The notes under the pieces: model-generated
Seen by the model: the letters and a program-made list of their open reading frames with translations, nothing else
Told to the model about the DNA's origin: nothing
Databases searched by the model: none
Shown: one piece after another, positions 43,486-56,430 of the stretch
Numbering within the stretch: the stretch's first letter is position 1
Layout: each line of letters begins with the position of its first letter
Translations under genes and position numbers: made by a program
NCBI GenBank assembly: GCA_032164295.1
Contig: JAJHTX010000001.1
Location: forward strand, 3,286,001 to 3,350,000
DNA length: 64,000 bases
Origin: Inonotus obliquus
Taxonomy: Eukaryota; Basidiomycota; Agaricomycetes; Hymenochaetales; Hymenochaetaceae
Reading direction: 5' to 3'

Positions 43486-45655
43486 CTACAGCTTTACAAT
43501 TTCACATCGCATTGAGCGACTTAGTTCGGCACGAGGAGTGTCTGGTACAGTGATTGATGCATATGTTCCCTTCGTAAGGAAAGATGGATTTATCGCCCAA
43601 GTTCCATCAACCAACTACATGCGGAGGATCAGTCAAAGAAGTCTACATGGTATAGCCAAATGCGCACCTTTGTAAATTGCTTGAGTTTACTCGGAATGAG
43701 AAGTATATCCGGGGCATTTCCTTGCGCGCCTGGATTGAGTCGTAGACCGTCCGAGTGTGTTACGTCGAGGTTTACCTCGGCAGAAAGGTCCACAGGAACC
43801 GGGAATAAAGGATAGAAACTAGGTGGAAGAAATCATGAACAAGTCATACATTTGCACTTATAGACAGAAGTGAGTTGGTACCGACCTCCTCTGGGATAAG
43901 AGCTGTCTGCACGAGTTACTGAAAGGATCCGTTCCGGATGCCTCAGGAGACACGGGAGGCGCCGGATCAGCCACTGTCCCCCGTTGCTGGTATTCTTGGC
44001 TTCGTAGATGGTAGAGAACATCAACCGACGTGCTTCCAAAAGACACATCGTTGACCGTAAAAAGCGCAGGGTTGGGTATTGTTTTTATTCGCTAGCACGT
44101 TATGAGAGATCTGTATGAACATCATCTTGGAGAAAATAAGAGCTCTGACTAACTGGATCGCCGAAGGAAACACTGTCCAGCTCGCTTTGCGGGTATACAG
44201 GATGATCACTCAACATATCGCGGATGCTAGGCTCGATGAGTACCAGACTCTGCGGCGATGCCAAAAGAAACGATCTGAGTGGTTCCAAAAAGCGGCGCTG
44301 GAACATGTCGGAAGGTAGTTCGTCGACGTCTCCGGATTTGATGAGTGGATGCGAGGCATCAACAAAGGGGCCAAGCTTTGTGAGATGGGTGAGTATGCAT
44401 GCATTTGTTAGACATACGAAGCGATGCATACCAGGAGAAGAACGGAAGGCGGAGATGCCCGTAACTTTTCCATCAAAGCGCTAAAATACTTGAATTCCAG
44501 ATCAGCGTCGGCAGTATAGGGCCCACAAGCTATTGCCATTGCAAATGCTCTGTGGCTCTGTAACTCCGATGACGGTGTCAGAGATGGGAGCTACGCACAA
44601 AGAGCTGAGATTCGTAAACGACCAAAGAATTGTATTTGCAGAGCCTCACCGACAATATCTCTTCAACGAGGAAGAACTTACCACTGCCATTTCGACCGCG
44701 AAGAGCAACAATGGCTCCCGGGTAAAGACCAACGCTGTTCGCGCCTTGCAAATAGCCTCTAAGCTTCAAGGTCGGGCTAAAGCGTAGAGAAATGCGAGAT
44801 CCGGACCCCATCATGCGCGAAGATTCAAGGAAGATGTTTCCTTCTGTAAGCTTTGGACTGTTCAATTCAACGTCATTGCAGATACGTCCAACAACCACGA
44901 CTTCTTCCTAAAGAGTACAACTTGTTATCAGTAAAACTACTCTTGTGATTGAAGGAACGCACTCCGGTGGACGAAGAAGGGTCCCCTAAATCATCGATAT
45001 TATAGTGTTCTCTAACTAGCTCGCCGAATTCATCTATTCGTTCATCAAGAACTACACAGAAAGAATTAGCACACGCCAAAAAAATCTTGTTTCAGAACGC
45101 ACTTTCGCTTCTCTCCGAAATCTTTTCATACATGTATCGATCTATTTTGGAGTCAACACCTCTCCGTTCTAGATCAGGATGGGTAAAGTGCTTACATTTC
45201 CTACTCTTCCTTTCTTCCGCAGAGATCTTGAAAGAGACGCTTGGGGGATTCAGAACCGATGGTCTAGTCTCCGACTTCGTATGAGCGGCGCCCTTCCTCA
45301 ATACATTGGCCAAGATCGTATTTCTCTTCTGAGCGTTGGCTTGCTCCTTCTCTCTTTTTGCTCTGTCCGCTTTGGTCTTGCTAATGAGCTTATTCTTAAC
45401 AGACTCGACGTGAGCTTTCGAGATCGGAGGGCGCGGAGCACCCGTAGGATCATAGCGAACAGATTCTAAAATCCAAAAGAAGTCCTCGCCGGAGACATTA
45501 TAGTCTTGACAAATAATTGCACCTGTGAGTACGCGACGCGTCAGGGACCGCGAAGTTCTGAGCGCCGAGGAGCACGTACATTCCTGGAGCAGTTTCTCAT
45601 CCCTTTCTAGTTCTGGAACATGTTCCAAGAGTTCGCCGCGAAGGATCTCGGACAT
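43486..45655 (-). CDS. pol12: DNA polymerase alpha-primase subunit B (POL12/POLA2)
   Basis: It is the regulatory subunit that links Pol alpha-primase to the replication machinery and to telomeres. The start gives MSEILRGELLEHVPELERDE, then CAIICQDYNVSGEDFFWILE. A Lys/Arg-rich linker follows. The OB-like part has EVVVVGRICNDVELNSPKL. The inactive calcineurin-like phosphoesterase part reads ACGPYTADADLEFKYF, LGPFVDASHPLIKSGD, VLIEPSIRDMLSDHPVYPQ, TVNDVSFGSTSVDVLYHL. The C-terminal block has ILLIPSKLKQFTKLVDG. At least eight exons. The phosphoesterase motif HDVF is degenerate here, as expected for the family. Divergent from NIC96 by 175 bp. Confidence 0.93.
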
Positions 45656-45830
45656 ATCGGCGAGAGCGAAACGACTCAGAAGCGTATAGGTGTAGGAGGT
45701 CAATGAGTAGACTGGAGGAGACGCGTCCGATGAAATCACGATGGACGCGACGCTCTTGTCACGTGCGCACGTTGCCCACAAATTCAACAACGAATTGGTC
45801 AAAAGCACTCGTCTCCTTATTGAAACCATC
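45656..45830. promoter_or_regulatory. Divergent promoter between POL12 and NIC96
   Basis: These 175 bp separate the two start codons. An ACGCGT box (45721-45726) lies 66 bp from the POL12 ATG. A second one sits in POL12 intron 1 (45536-45541). A CACGTG lies at 45760-45765. Confidence 0.5.
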
Positions 45831-48800
45831 ATGACGGATCTGTCTGCATTGCTCGAGTCTTCAAAGGCTCTAACGGCCCACTTGGCACGGCCAGATCTCC
45901 CTTCGGTCCATCTTTCTCTTGACCAAATTGAGGCTCAGTCAAGACGCCTCGTGTCTCGACAGCCTGGTATCTCAGCGGACAATGACAGGGCGTAAGTAGC
46001 CACAAATCATTAGCATTGCGGATTTACGAGTCTGATTTGCACGTAGGAACTATATACTCGCTCAAGCGCACGTTGATGCACCAGCTTTGGCCAACTCCAT
46101 TGCGCACCTTAATGCTTCAACTACATTCTCCCCGTTACAGCCGCTCCACGATACGGATGTTGCTGGGTTCCTTCGTCACACCCACGAGCAGAACCTAATC
46201 GCGACAATTGAGGAGGGTCGCCGTGAGACACAGGAGGATTTCTACCGTGTTCTCGAAGACCGTAGTAGGCGTGACTGGGAGGCGAGGAAGAAGCGCATCT
46301 TTGAAGAACTTGGATCTCGAGGTGCTGCAGATGGAAAGGCAAGTACTGAACTGAGAAAATCGCTAAGAGCAAGCACAATCCTCGGGGTGAGTCATATTGG
46401 CCTCATGACGACAATATCGTGTCTTATATTCTTGTGTAGCAATCAACTGCTACTCCTCTGGCAAATAATCTCCAGTACCATAGCAAAATGCTTGCGTATG
46501 ATGCTGCCGTTACTGAACTCAACAAAGCGAGGTTGCGCGGAACATCTTTCCCTATTATACATGCACTGCATAGGATTGCTCGTGACATCTCGACGGACGT
46601 ATGTACTGTGGCTTGATCTCCGTTCAACCTTGTGCTTAACTTCGTCCCTAGCGCCTTTCACAGATTCCGCAACTCTTCCACACGCTGACAAAAATAACTG
46701 AAGAACCACCTGCTCTACCTCCGCCTGAGCATGCAGGAGCTCACATTCTCAATGCACCGCGTTTCGAGAGGAAGTACGCACGTGTGTTCCTAGGTGATCC
46801 AGAGTCGCGAGAGGCAGTCACCTTGCGGGTCCAAATTGCTGCCGGTGCACGAGCGGCGCTTGAAGAACAATATTGGGATGTATTGGAAAAGACTGTACAG
46901 GCGCGTCCCGCGGACGCACGCTTGGGTGGTGATCCCAGCATCGCGAACCACGTACGCGCGTTCTTGCTTTTGCGATATTATCGTGGAGGTGAATGGGAGG
47001 AGCGAATCGAGGTGCGTATGGGTTTGTTATGTTTCAAATGGACTTTGGTTTAAGTATCGATTGTAGCTCGTTGGAACCCAACCAGTATGGGCGAAAATGT
47101 TCTATCTTGTGCGCACTGGGCATCGCGAGGAGGCACTGGATGAGGCACAGGCTCACAGAAAAGGGCTCGAACACCGCGAGCCAGGTTTCGTGGATTATTT
47201 CAAGACGTGGATAGGATCGCCGACTGGAAGGTCAGTCATGTTCTCTATTTGATGTTTGTCGATACTGACTTTCATGATATATGATCAAGACTCGCGAAAT
47301 CAGTCCGTGACCACCTGCAAACCATGTACAACACTCACATGTTGAACTCGGCAACAGCGGACCCATTCAAACTTGCGCTCTTCCGATTAATGGGAAAACT
47401 TGACCCTGCGCGCAGGAGCATTCCGTTAGTGACCGCGACAGCGGAGGACTGGCTTTGGTTCCAACTTGCTATGGTTGACGAAGAAGAAGGCGGTGGCTTG
47501 CGAACCCTTGCTGAGGTCCTGTTGAGTTATGGAGAACGCCACTTTGAAGGCACACCGAGTCAGCGCCGTATTGGAATGTGGGCGAATGTGTTGCTGATGT
47601 GTGGTCAGTTTGAAAGGGTAGGTACCTGTTGGTTCTCTCTTTTATTGACGGTAATTAATGGCGCAAATCTCAGGCTGTTGCAGCATTGGATGAGAATCCA
47701 GACACAAAAGTTGAAGCAGTCCACCTGGCTATAGCTCTCGCTTACCACGGTCTTCTACGCGTCCCGTCGAAGAGTGAAGCTTCCGACTACGATATTCGTA
47801 CGCTATTCTCTCCTTTCATTCCCTTTGCTTGGCTTATTCCCGTGACACACAGTGTGGCTTTCCCCTGATTCCCCTTCCGCACTAAACTTTGCGGCGCTCA
47901 TCCGCAAATACGTCCGTCCGTTCACCAAGCACGATTCACAGCACGCATTACAATATATTACGTGTATTTGCCTATCGGCCGATCAAGGTGACGGTGTGGG
48001 CAAAGAGCAAATTGAGTATGCTTGGCTGGAGGTTCGTAAGATTATCGTTCTTGCCGAGGGTGCAGGATGGGATGAGCTTGTTGGGGGTCTACGCGCGGAT
48101 GGATCGCGATACGTAAGTTTCGCCCTTATACCTTGTATGTAAAAGGCTAACCAGGTCCAATACTCGAAGCCGGGAATTATTGAAAATATATCCCAACTCC
48201 TCTTACTCAGAGATAGTGACGAATATTGCGAAAAGATCGTCCGGGGAGCCGCGACCCTCTGCGAACGCGAGCGACGCACTCTCGAAGCAATTAAGCTCTA
48301 CAACATCGCCGGTGCGCATGAGACTGTTATTTCATGCCTTGCTCAAGCTCTCGCGGAAGTCGTTGCCCAACCTGATGGAGGAGGTGAAGAAGGTCGTAAA
48401 ATCGAAGCAACCGCTAGAGAAATTTACTACCACTACTCACGTCTCAACCGCGCAGCAGGTCGCGCACGCGAAGCCGTTGGTATACTCCTACGTCTACGCG
48501 AAGCAATAACTGCCAAAGCCGCTGGTCGCCTCGAACAAGCCCTAGATGCTATCGAAGCTACCGAGCTAGTTCCATTTGACGTGAACCTTGATCCAGCAAA
48601 ATTGAATCGTCGAGCTACGGAGTTTGAGACCAAGTACGACGATTCGGTGAAGAGGAACTTACCGGTTTATCTACCGCTTACGATGGAGATTTTGAAGGAG
48701 TTGCATAAGCAGGTGAAGGGATCTGCTGTGGCTGAAGCTACTAGGAAGATGGTACGTTTCATAGTGTCCTTTATTTTGAGGGTTGAGACTAATCTCTTGA

Positions 48801-48927
48801 TCAGACACTGGATAAGTTGCGATCAAAGTCTCGTGCAATTGTCATGTTTGCGGGGATGCTACGTTTCAGGATGTTGCCTGAGGTATACTCGTACCTCTCA
48901 CAACTAGATGTGGAGATTTCGCTCTAG
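45831..48927 (+). CDS. nic96: Nucleoporin NIC96/NUP93
   Basis: This is a scaffold nucleoporin of the inner ring of the nuclear pore. The start at 45831 gives MTDLSALLESSKALTAHLAR (an in-frame ATG at 45741 is also possible). Family blocks: FLRHTHEQNLIATIEEGRRE (N-terminal coiled coil), ARFERKYARVFLGDP-like PRFERKYARVFLGDP, VWAKMFYLVRTGHREEALDE, FKLALFRLMGKLDPARRSIP, ATAEDWLWFQLAMVDE and AEVLLSYGERHFEG. LIRKYVRPFTKHDSQHALQY and NYVLPV-like helical repeats follow. The protein ends EVYSYLSQLDVEISL. About ten exons. Long alpha-solenoid layout and length near 850 residues agree with the family. Confidence 0.95.
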
Positions 48928-49107
48928 GCATTATTTCTTATGTGTCCTTTATGCTGTTTCTTGTTTTCATGTATTAATATCTGAAAACGACGAAGTCATC
49001 TCTCTCCATGAGTCAATGCGAACCAATAAGCATTAGAGTGAACCTGACTCTACGGCTACACAAGGAAAGATGGTACGAATACATAACGGACGGCCACACC
49101 CAGAACA

Positions 49108-50111
49108 TCAACTTGCAGCTTTCACCGGTGCCTTTCCCTTCTTCACTAACTTGATACCTAACGCATTCGCGCCGCCTACCATCCTCTGCTTCTTCACTGG
49201 CGGCGCAGCACTTTTCGACGTCGTTAAGAGTGATTTAGCTCCATCCGAAAGTAGTTTATGTAACTCTGGTTCATCTCCGTCTGCCTTTCGTTTGATCACG
49301 ACAGGCGCTATCGAGGCTGATGTTGATGGCTTTGAAGCTTCCTCCTCGGACTCTTTCGGCGCTGGTCCCGCATGACCAACTCTCGAGAAGACTTCACGGA
49401 CCAGCCTTTCATCTTCCTCGTCTTCCAGCCGCTTCGCAGCTGCCTCTTCCTGTTCCACTTCATCCCGTGCGAGCTTGTCCAACAAGTCCGCAGAAGTCGC
49501 AACTCTTTCATTCCTCGCATTCCGTGCCCGAATATCCTGCAACGCATCTAAAACATCCATCTCACGCTTCGAATCCAACGTCCTATTCTCCAAAGCCTTC
49601 ATCGGATTATTCTCCTCTTCCTCTAATCTCGCTAATTTATCCTCTTCTTCTGCAGCGGCTTCGTCACGCCACGGTTCAAAATTCCTCGAAGCACCATGCT
49701 CAGCTGCATAATCTGTATTTTTGGGATCGGTTTTGAACGTGATCTCGGCCGAACAGAGAGTACATTTGATGTAGAAACGGAAGATTTTGATCCCGTAGTA
49801 GGTTTCGCCTTCGACGGTCTCTTTTCGGGCGTTGAATTTCTTGCCCTTGTAAATGTACTCTCCGCAAGTGTTACATCGCCTGACAAAGGCGAATCAATTA
49901 CGAGCGGTTGTGAAGTGGTAAGGATAGCTTACATTGAGAAAGGCGCCATGAGACGCACAACCTGCTGCGAGTTCTTAGGGACCTTCCGTCGAGGGATCAA
50001 CGACGGATCGAAGTCCGGCGGAATGTACTTGTTTAGAACTATAACATGAATCATATAAGTTTTGATCTATCGCAATTCGTACTGAGAAAGTTCACCTTTT
50101 CGTTCAGACAT
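49108..50111 (-). CDS. yju2: Splicing factor YJU2/CCDC94 (CWC16 family)
   Basis: Yju2 acts with Prp2-activated spliceosomes in the first catalytic step. The first exon is 16 nt (MSERK). Conserved blocks follow: [74 protein letters not shown] (two CxxC zinc pairs), [20 protein letters not shown]. The C-terminal half is Glu/Arg-rich coiled coil, and the protein ends in a Lys/Ala tail. Three exons. The residues contacting the branch helix are all there. Confidence 0.95.
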
Positions 50112-50413
50112 ATTGTGCTACTCGAGAGCTCGAGAGATGGATGTTCAAGATGGTCAGGAGGAAAGTGCTGCGAATGGCCACACTATGGTAGCTCGTGACT
50201 ATGACTCAGCATTTTACTACATTTGGGTAATAGGATAAACAAAGCTCGCGGAAAGTTCGAGCCACTGGGCCACAAGTCAAAGAATCATCTCTGCGGCGTA
50301 TATACCGCGCATAAAGATACAGGCAAGCAAATTAGACACGGGTTGCTACAGAGCTTGTCCACAGCAGAGCAGAAAACATGGGCATGGATGTTTTTCTCGG
50401 AGTCTACAGTCCA
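50112..50413. other. YJU2 upstream / F-box gene 3' region
   Basis: These 302 bp lie between two minus-strand genes. I see no gene or repeat; the YJU2 promoter must lie here. Confidence 0.4.
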
Positions 50414-52591
50414 TCACCGGTCAGGATGTTCCAGGCCAGGCATCTCGTAATCTATGGGTACGTCCTTGCGTTCCATCCATGCAGCGTCATTTCCTCCAAG
50501 GTCCACGCCAGTCCCACAATCCAGTCTCCGCCGTGTTGGGAGATCTTTCAGGTCGATTCCGGCATTCCCACGGACGACAACAAAGTGCTCTCCATGCCAC
50601 CCGATGAAATCCAGCGAAGGTACCTCTTGTGCGACTATTCGGACACTGTCGTACCATAGGTCGGTCTGAACTTGGAATTCTTTTTCTGACATTGCTGAGA
50701 TCTGTGGCCTTCGACGTCGGGAGTTGTGTAAGTGGAGCATTCCCAGAGAGCGGAAGTGTGAGAAGAGGTAGGCGAATCCCTCCTATAGAATGATAAGCAA
50801 GTCAGACAGTGTCACGTAGTAATAATAGTTCAATACTAACGATAGGTCTGTCCGAAACGACAGTAGACAGGTGGATAGCGACCATATGTTTTGGAATGGA
50901 ATTGACAAGTTTTGTGATGGCCACGTCGTTCAAGTTCGGTATCCTGACTCGAAGAGCTCTTAGATTTTCGAGTCCAGGAAGGATACCCTGTACAAGATCC
51001 CAGGGGCAACCCCCCAAGTCCAGACGCCGGAGCCTCGGTCTTCGCTTGACGAATTTAGTCACGTTCGTGAACAATTCTCGATCATCGTCGTGTCCGACAA
51101 GAATGAATCGGAAAGATTCGAGATGCGGTAAAAACGTGTGTTCTCCAGCAATGACATGGTCACTGCCAAATACTACGCTCGCCGCGCTAGGGTCCTCAAA
51201 CGTCCCATGAAGTGTGAGACTCTGCAGATTATGTGCATGAGCAATACGAGAAAGCACAATGTGGGATATACGCGTGTCGACGAGGTCAAGGTGAGTGAGG
51301 TTTCGGATTGACTCGGACTCGAAGGCACGATCCCAGCTGTGATCACGCTTCAGATACGCTCCCAGACAAAGATGGCGTATGGTGGACTCATTATGGTCGA
51401 GCACGTTTCGGACCTCGCCCATATCAGCCCAGCCATCATCATCTTCTGCTCGGAGAGTGAATTTTCCGAGGTTGCGGAAGGCAGATACGCCTTCGGCATC
51501 GAAATGCCATCCACTGGGGATAGATTAGACTCAGAGAAGTGCATTTCAATTGGGAGTAACACTCACATCAGTCCCAAGCTTTCGAGTTTTGGGTGACTGT
51601 CCAAGACGGCCGAGACGTCGGAGGCGCGTAATTCTGGATAACCGATCCACTCGAACTCCTTTAAGGCAGTAAAGAAAGGCAACGCCTCTCTGAATAACCC
51701 TGGATGCCAAAAATTGAGCAGGAAAAGGCGCTGATGAAGGATCAGCACTGACTGAGCATCAAATCAAGGATGTCGCCCTCCTCATACGCCCAATGTATTC
51801 GGAGCGTTTTGATTTTCTTCGCGAAAGTGGGGTCCTTTTTCACTTGGGAGAATAGATCCAGACCTTTATTGACATTATCCATTTGGTCATCTCCAAAGAA
51901 CAGGTCAAGGGATTGAAAGATATGTCGTTGGGCAATTTCCCGATGTGATGTGGAAACGGATAGCCATGTTCTTAGATGGTACCGAGGGATGAATCGCGCA
52001 ATACGATCCCAAGTCTCGAGCGGCGTTCTCTGCCATGCAGGTTCTTTCATGAAGTGAATCTAAAGGACATTCAGATTGGTAACTACTCGTTGAATTTGAG
52101 ATGATATTGCGACTAACGAGTGTATTTTTTCTTAGCTGAGCTCGTGCTTCTCGGTTAAAAGGGTCAAGGGCAGCAACAGCTTGATAGTCTTCTTGAAATG
52201 TCAATGTCTGCTCATAAATATGTACATATGATGCCAACGGACCTTGGTGAGCCTGCAGAAGTAATCGTTCAGCAGCCATCCGCCTTGCATTAGCCCTGGC
52301 TAGTTGAGCTCGCGAGATATCTTCATTCGAGATACCTGGTGCCTGCAAGAACACCTCCAGATAATGCTCAACCTTTTCACCATACCTAATGGACGATGCT
52401 GAATATCAACCGTTTGATTCCCATAGGTGAATTGCTTACTGTCCAGCCTGCATCATTGCAAGCGACATGTTGAGCAACAATGCCGCCTTTTGCTCTGTGC
52501 TCATCGACTCAACTGCATCGAGGACTGTTGAGGTGAGCTGGTCCTGAGGTGGCGGGGACGACATGGTTGGAACTGTTGATGGGCGTGGCAT
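50414..52591 (-). CDS. F-box protein with leucine-rich-repeat-like region
   Basis: Start 52591 gives MPRPSTVPT; 52564 (MSSPPPQ) is possible. A helical TPR-like N-terminus (ISRAQLARANARRMAAERLL, YQAVAALDPFNREARAQL) precedes an F-box-like stretch (TPLETWDRIARFIPRYHLRTW). The rest has LRR-like blocks: LTHLDLVDTRISHIVLSRIA, NLQSLTLHGTFE, LRRLDLGGCPWDLVQGI, ENLRALRVRIPNLNDVAI. Such proteins are usually substrate receptors of SCF ubiquitin ligases, joined to Skp1. The family is much expanded in agaricomycetes and the target cannot be predicted. At least five introns. Confidence 0.85.
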
Positions 52592-53013
52592 CGTAAGGAG
52601 CGAGCATATTGTGGATGCAGCTAAACCAAGACCATGGCAATGGTAGCGCGCCAATGTCCTGGCTCCTCCCCACCCTCTTCAATGTGGACCAATGCCCACG
52701 AGAAATGTAATCTAAGCGTGTGAGCCAGTCAAAGACCAGGGAAATATCTTTACCTCAAGCAACTAGCTTCAAGGTCTGGTATCTCGTTTTTTCTCATATT
52801 TTTTGTCATTTTCTCATGGTTTACTGTTCCCGGGCCGGACGAAAGGAACTACACGTGGCTGTGTAGGAGATCACCGCTACATTCAGATTTGGGTGCGCAG
52901 CTCACTGAAGGACACGTACTCTACCGCGTTTTCTCATCTTTTCCATCGACTCTGCTCACGACTGTTATGATTTAAGCACCATCTATTTGCTCTTGACTTT
53001 CTTGGTTAGTAGA
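52592..53013. promoter_or_regulatory. Divergent promoter region (F-box / ABC transporter)
   Basis: These 422 bp separate two outward-facing starts. A T-rich run is near 52790-52820. No gene or clear TATA box was seen. Confidence 0.4.
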
Positions 53014-55810
53014 ATGCGAAGAAGGCGACAATGGACTTCCGCAAAAGGGACCTTTGACCCGGACGACGTCAAACGCGTCAAACACTCGAAAATTGGTGTA
53101 TGGGACGTATACGAGGAAATCACTCCAGAGCTCAAGAATGTACCAGGAGCAGCGAAACTGGAACAACTCAACGATGTCAGACAGAGCATCCCATATATAT
53201 GGCGTATGCTCAAAGACCTCGGTAGTCTCAAGAATTGCTGGTTTGTGCTGGCAGTATACGTCGCATGCACAGTGGTTCTGTCTTTACTTCCAGCCATCGC
53301 TTTATGGTACTCTGGCCAGATGCTTCAAATAGTAAGGCCGCCTTTCTGTAATCCTGCTGCTACTGATCAAGCGTCAGGTTGAGTCTGCGGTAGAGACACG
53401 AACTGTGGACAAAGCCCTTCTAACGAGAGTTGCTGTTGGCCGGATGTCCGTCGCAGTTATAAAGCGGCTCGTGAATCACGTCAAGAGTCGGACTATGACG
53501 ATACTCGACCAACGCATCAAAGCGCACTACTCGGGACATATCTTTGAAGCATACGCTCGTCTAGATCTTCCAACTTTTGAAGATCCGATCGTCCGACGGC
53601 AGCTTGAGGCAGCTGCAGGAGGACGTACTTCCGTCGCCTGGGATACAGTGCAGATGCTTGCCAATATGTTCTCCCATGTCATTCAGTTGGTATCTCAGGT
53701 GTCTGTTTTACTGAGAGTGCTCCACGGGCAGCGAGATGGAACTCTAATTGCGTTGCTGAGTTTCATCTCTCCTGTTTTGCAATGGATGCGCTTCCAGCAG
53801 TTTGCTCCACATGGAGGTACATCCGTTTTCCTTCCCACATATCTGTGTAGAGCTGACTTGTGCTGTAGTATGGGCTGCTACGTGTCGAAACGATGACTAC
53901 ATAAGACTGCAAGGACTGAAGCGCATGGTTACCAGTTCTGTACATCGCAAAGAAATTGTCGCTGGAAACCTATTTGAGCGGTTGTTGAGAGGTACACATT
54001 AAAAAATGGTTGCGGTAACATTCTAACCCGCTGTTAAAAGAATTTTGTGTCGCACAAGAAACAGTTGGCGATGCTGGAGGGGACTTCCATGAACTGCGTC
54101 GGAAGCACAACTTACGCGATCGTCTTACATCCCTTTCGCTCCTTTCGGACCCACTAAAGGAGATACCACAGGTACGTCTGTCCGTATTCAATTTTCGCAA
54201 GTCATGCGAGATAACATTGCCTCAGATAGTCTTCACATTGCGTGCCGTCCAATACCCAGCTTCAATACCCGTCACTCTCGCATCCCTTAACCTCATCCAA
54301 TCAACCGTCTCAAGTTTCTCTCGCTCCATCCTCTCATTCTTTGATCAGTTCGGCTCTATAGCAGACCACCTCGACTCAACTCGCAAGTTATATGAGATCA
54401 AGAACATTCGATTGAAAATTCACGATGGAACCGAACCATATCCGGAAAATGAGCAGGACTTGCGGTCTGGTATTTCGATTGAGTTTCAGTATGTGAATAA
54501 TGCTATTGTCTTGCAATGTATCTTATTCACATACTTTACATATTTTGATAGGCATGTATCTTTCAAGTACCCCGATAGTGATTACTACGCCCTAAATGAC
54601 GTCTCGTTCAAAATAGAGCGAGGTCAACTATGCGTAAGTCGAATACCTGTTCAAGCGGTTCCCCGACGCGTCATCTAACTCCAAAGGACAAAAGGTTATA
54701 GTTGGAGTTAACGGTAGTGGAAAGAGCACAATCCTGAAACTTCTTACTCGGCTTTATGACCCAACTGAAGGAAAGATTCTAATCGATGGTCGAGATATCA
54801 AGACCTTGAGACTGAAGGACTTGAGACGAGCTGTTGCCGTACTTTTCCAAGACTACTCACATTTCCCGCTTTCAGTAAGATTTCTATATCCTTTGCTCGC
54901 TTAAGACTCCACTTCTTATGACCTCTGTTCTCCTTCGTAGATAAAGGAAAACATTGGCCTCGGAGACCCATATTCCCCATACTCCATCGACCGTATCATG
55001 CAAGCATCCCAAGCCGGAGGCGCACACGACTTCATCGAAAAACTACCTGAAGGGATTTCATCCTACCTCGAACGACCAGTTCCAGATTACTACTCAGCCT
55101 TACCAGAGGGAACTACAACGCTATTCGGACGCTTAGTGGATCATTCCAGGGTAAGGAGAATGGGAGGAATGGGAGATGTGGAAGGGAGTACGTTAAGCGG
55201 AGGACAAATGCAGAGACTTGCTGTGTACGTTCGCTTTGGTTTCTTCTTCGTTCCACTCATTTGGTTTTGGATTGTTTAACTTGAGTGCTTTGTAGATCGC
55301 GGACGTTTATGCGTTCTGTTGAGGAGGACTCTGGAGTTGGGCTACTTCTCTTCGACGAACCAAGGTGACCATTACTCCCTTCCATACTTTTTCTCATCTC
55401 AACCTTAACACTACATAACCAACCTCTTCCTTACCCTAATGATAGCGCCTCTCTCGACCCTCAAGCCGAGCACGGTAACTGCTATCTCTATTGCCAACTA
55501 GAACATCGGAACGTTACTAACCTGCTTGTATACAGATCTGTTCGAGCGTCTACGAACCCTCCGAGGCAACAAAACGATGATCTTCTCATCTCATAGATTC
55601 GGGAACTTGACGCGGCATGCTGACATCATTATGTACGCCCGCTTTTCCCCTGTGATTTCTGGATAACTTACTGAAAGCTAACCTGGCTTGCTTGATAGGT
55701 ACATGCGAGATTCCGTCGTAGAGGAATTCGGGACACATGAGTATCTGTTGAAGAAAGGCGGGGGATATGCGGATGTGTATAACCTCCAGGCTCGAGCATT
55801 CTTGTCATGA
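53014..55810 (+). CDS. Half-size ABC transporter of the HlyB/MsbA type
   Basis: The start gives MRRRRQWTSAKGTFDPDDV. A membrane part (for example WFVLAVYVACTVVLSLLPAI, then QLVSQVSVLLRVL and TLIALLSFISPVLQW) precedes one nucleotide-binding domain. In order: VSFKYPDSDYYALNDVSFKI, Walker A GVNGSGKST, Q-loop LFQDYSHF, ABC signature LSGGQMQR, Walker B LLLFDEP followed by SASLD, and H-loop SSHR. All catalytic residues are present, so ATPase activity is expected. The Walker B/D-loop is split by an intron, and the exon with ASLDPQAEH is 29 nt. The substrate is unknown. At least ten exons. Confidence 0.92.
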
Positions 55811-56026
55811 CTCTTTCGTCATGATAGCATTGCATTTACACTTACACTCAATATAGCACACGATCGGACATTGGTCGAGCAATGTGAACAAACAGAACTG
55901 CACATGGAATATGCACAAGTATATAAATATACATTGATACCTATCATCCAGATCACGTCCTAAGCGCCGGTCTCGGTTGTTTCTGAGGTGGACGCCACTT
56001 CCTCTCCCAATTAAGCCCTCTGATTT

Positions 56027-56430
56027 CTAACAGCAATCGCGTTCGGCCCCTTCATCCTTCAGCTCATCAAACAGGGTAATCATCTTTTCAACAACAATTC
56101 GCAAATCTCCCAACGTTCGTTCAGCGTGCCAGTTCGACGTTTCCTTCAACTGCCTCTTCAACGGATTCGGAAGGCATATACATACACGAAATACCTGTCT
56201 TGAGTTAGTCGTAGACCGTAATCGGTATCTAAAAACTTCGGAGTTAACAGTCTTTCTGTGTTGTTCTTCTTAGATTGAATCGGCAAGTGAAGCGCATCCA
56301 GACAGGCGAGAAGATCTGGCACAATGCCGAGAAATTCAACGCGATGGCCATTAGTAGGCCACACCTTGTTCCTCTTCAAGTCCACATCAACGCATGCCTT
56401 CCAGAGCCTCCCTCGCTTTCCACGAAAGCC
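56027..56430 (-). pseudogene. C-terminal TRANK1-like segment cut off behind an in-frame stop
   Basis: Directly behind the TAA at 56431-56433 the same frame stays open for about 77 codons (GFRGKRGRLWKACVD, HRVEFLGIVPDLLACLDALH). This looks like the family's post-IQ tail. A 41-nt intron (56194-56154) joins it to a last exon (QLKETSNWHAERTLGD ... stop at 56027). The TAA therefore probably truncates the ancestral protein by about 120 residues. It could be a nonsense mutation, a sequencing error or readthrough. Confidence 0.6.
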
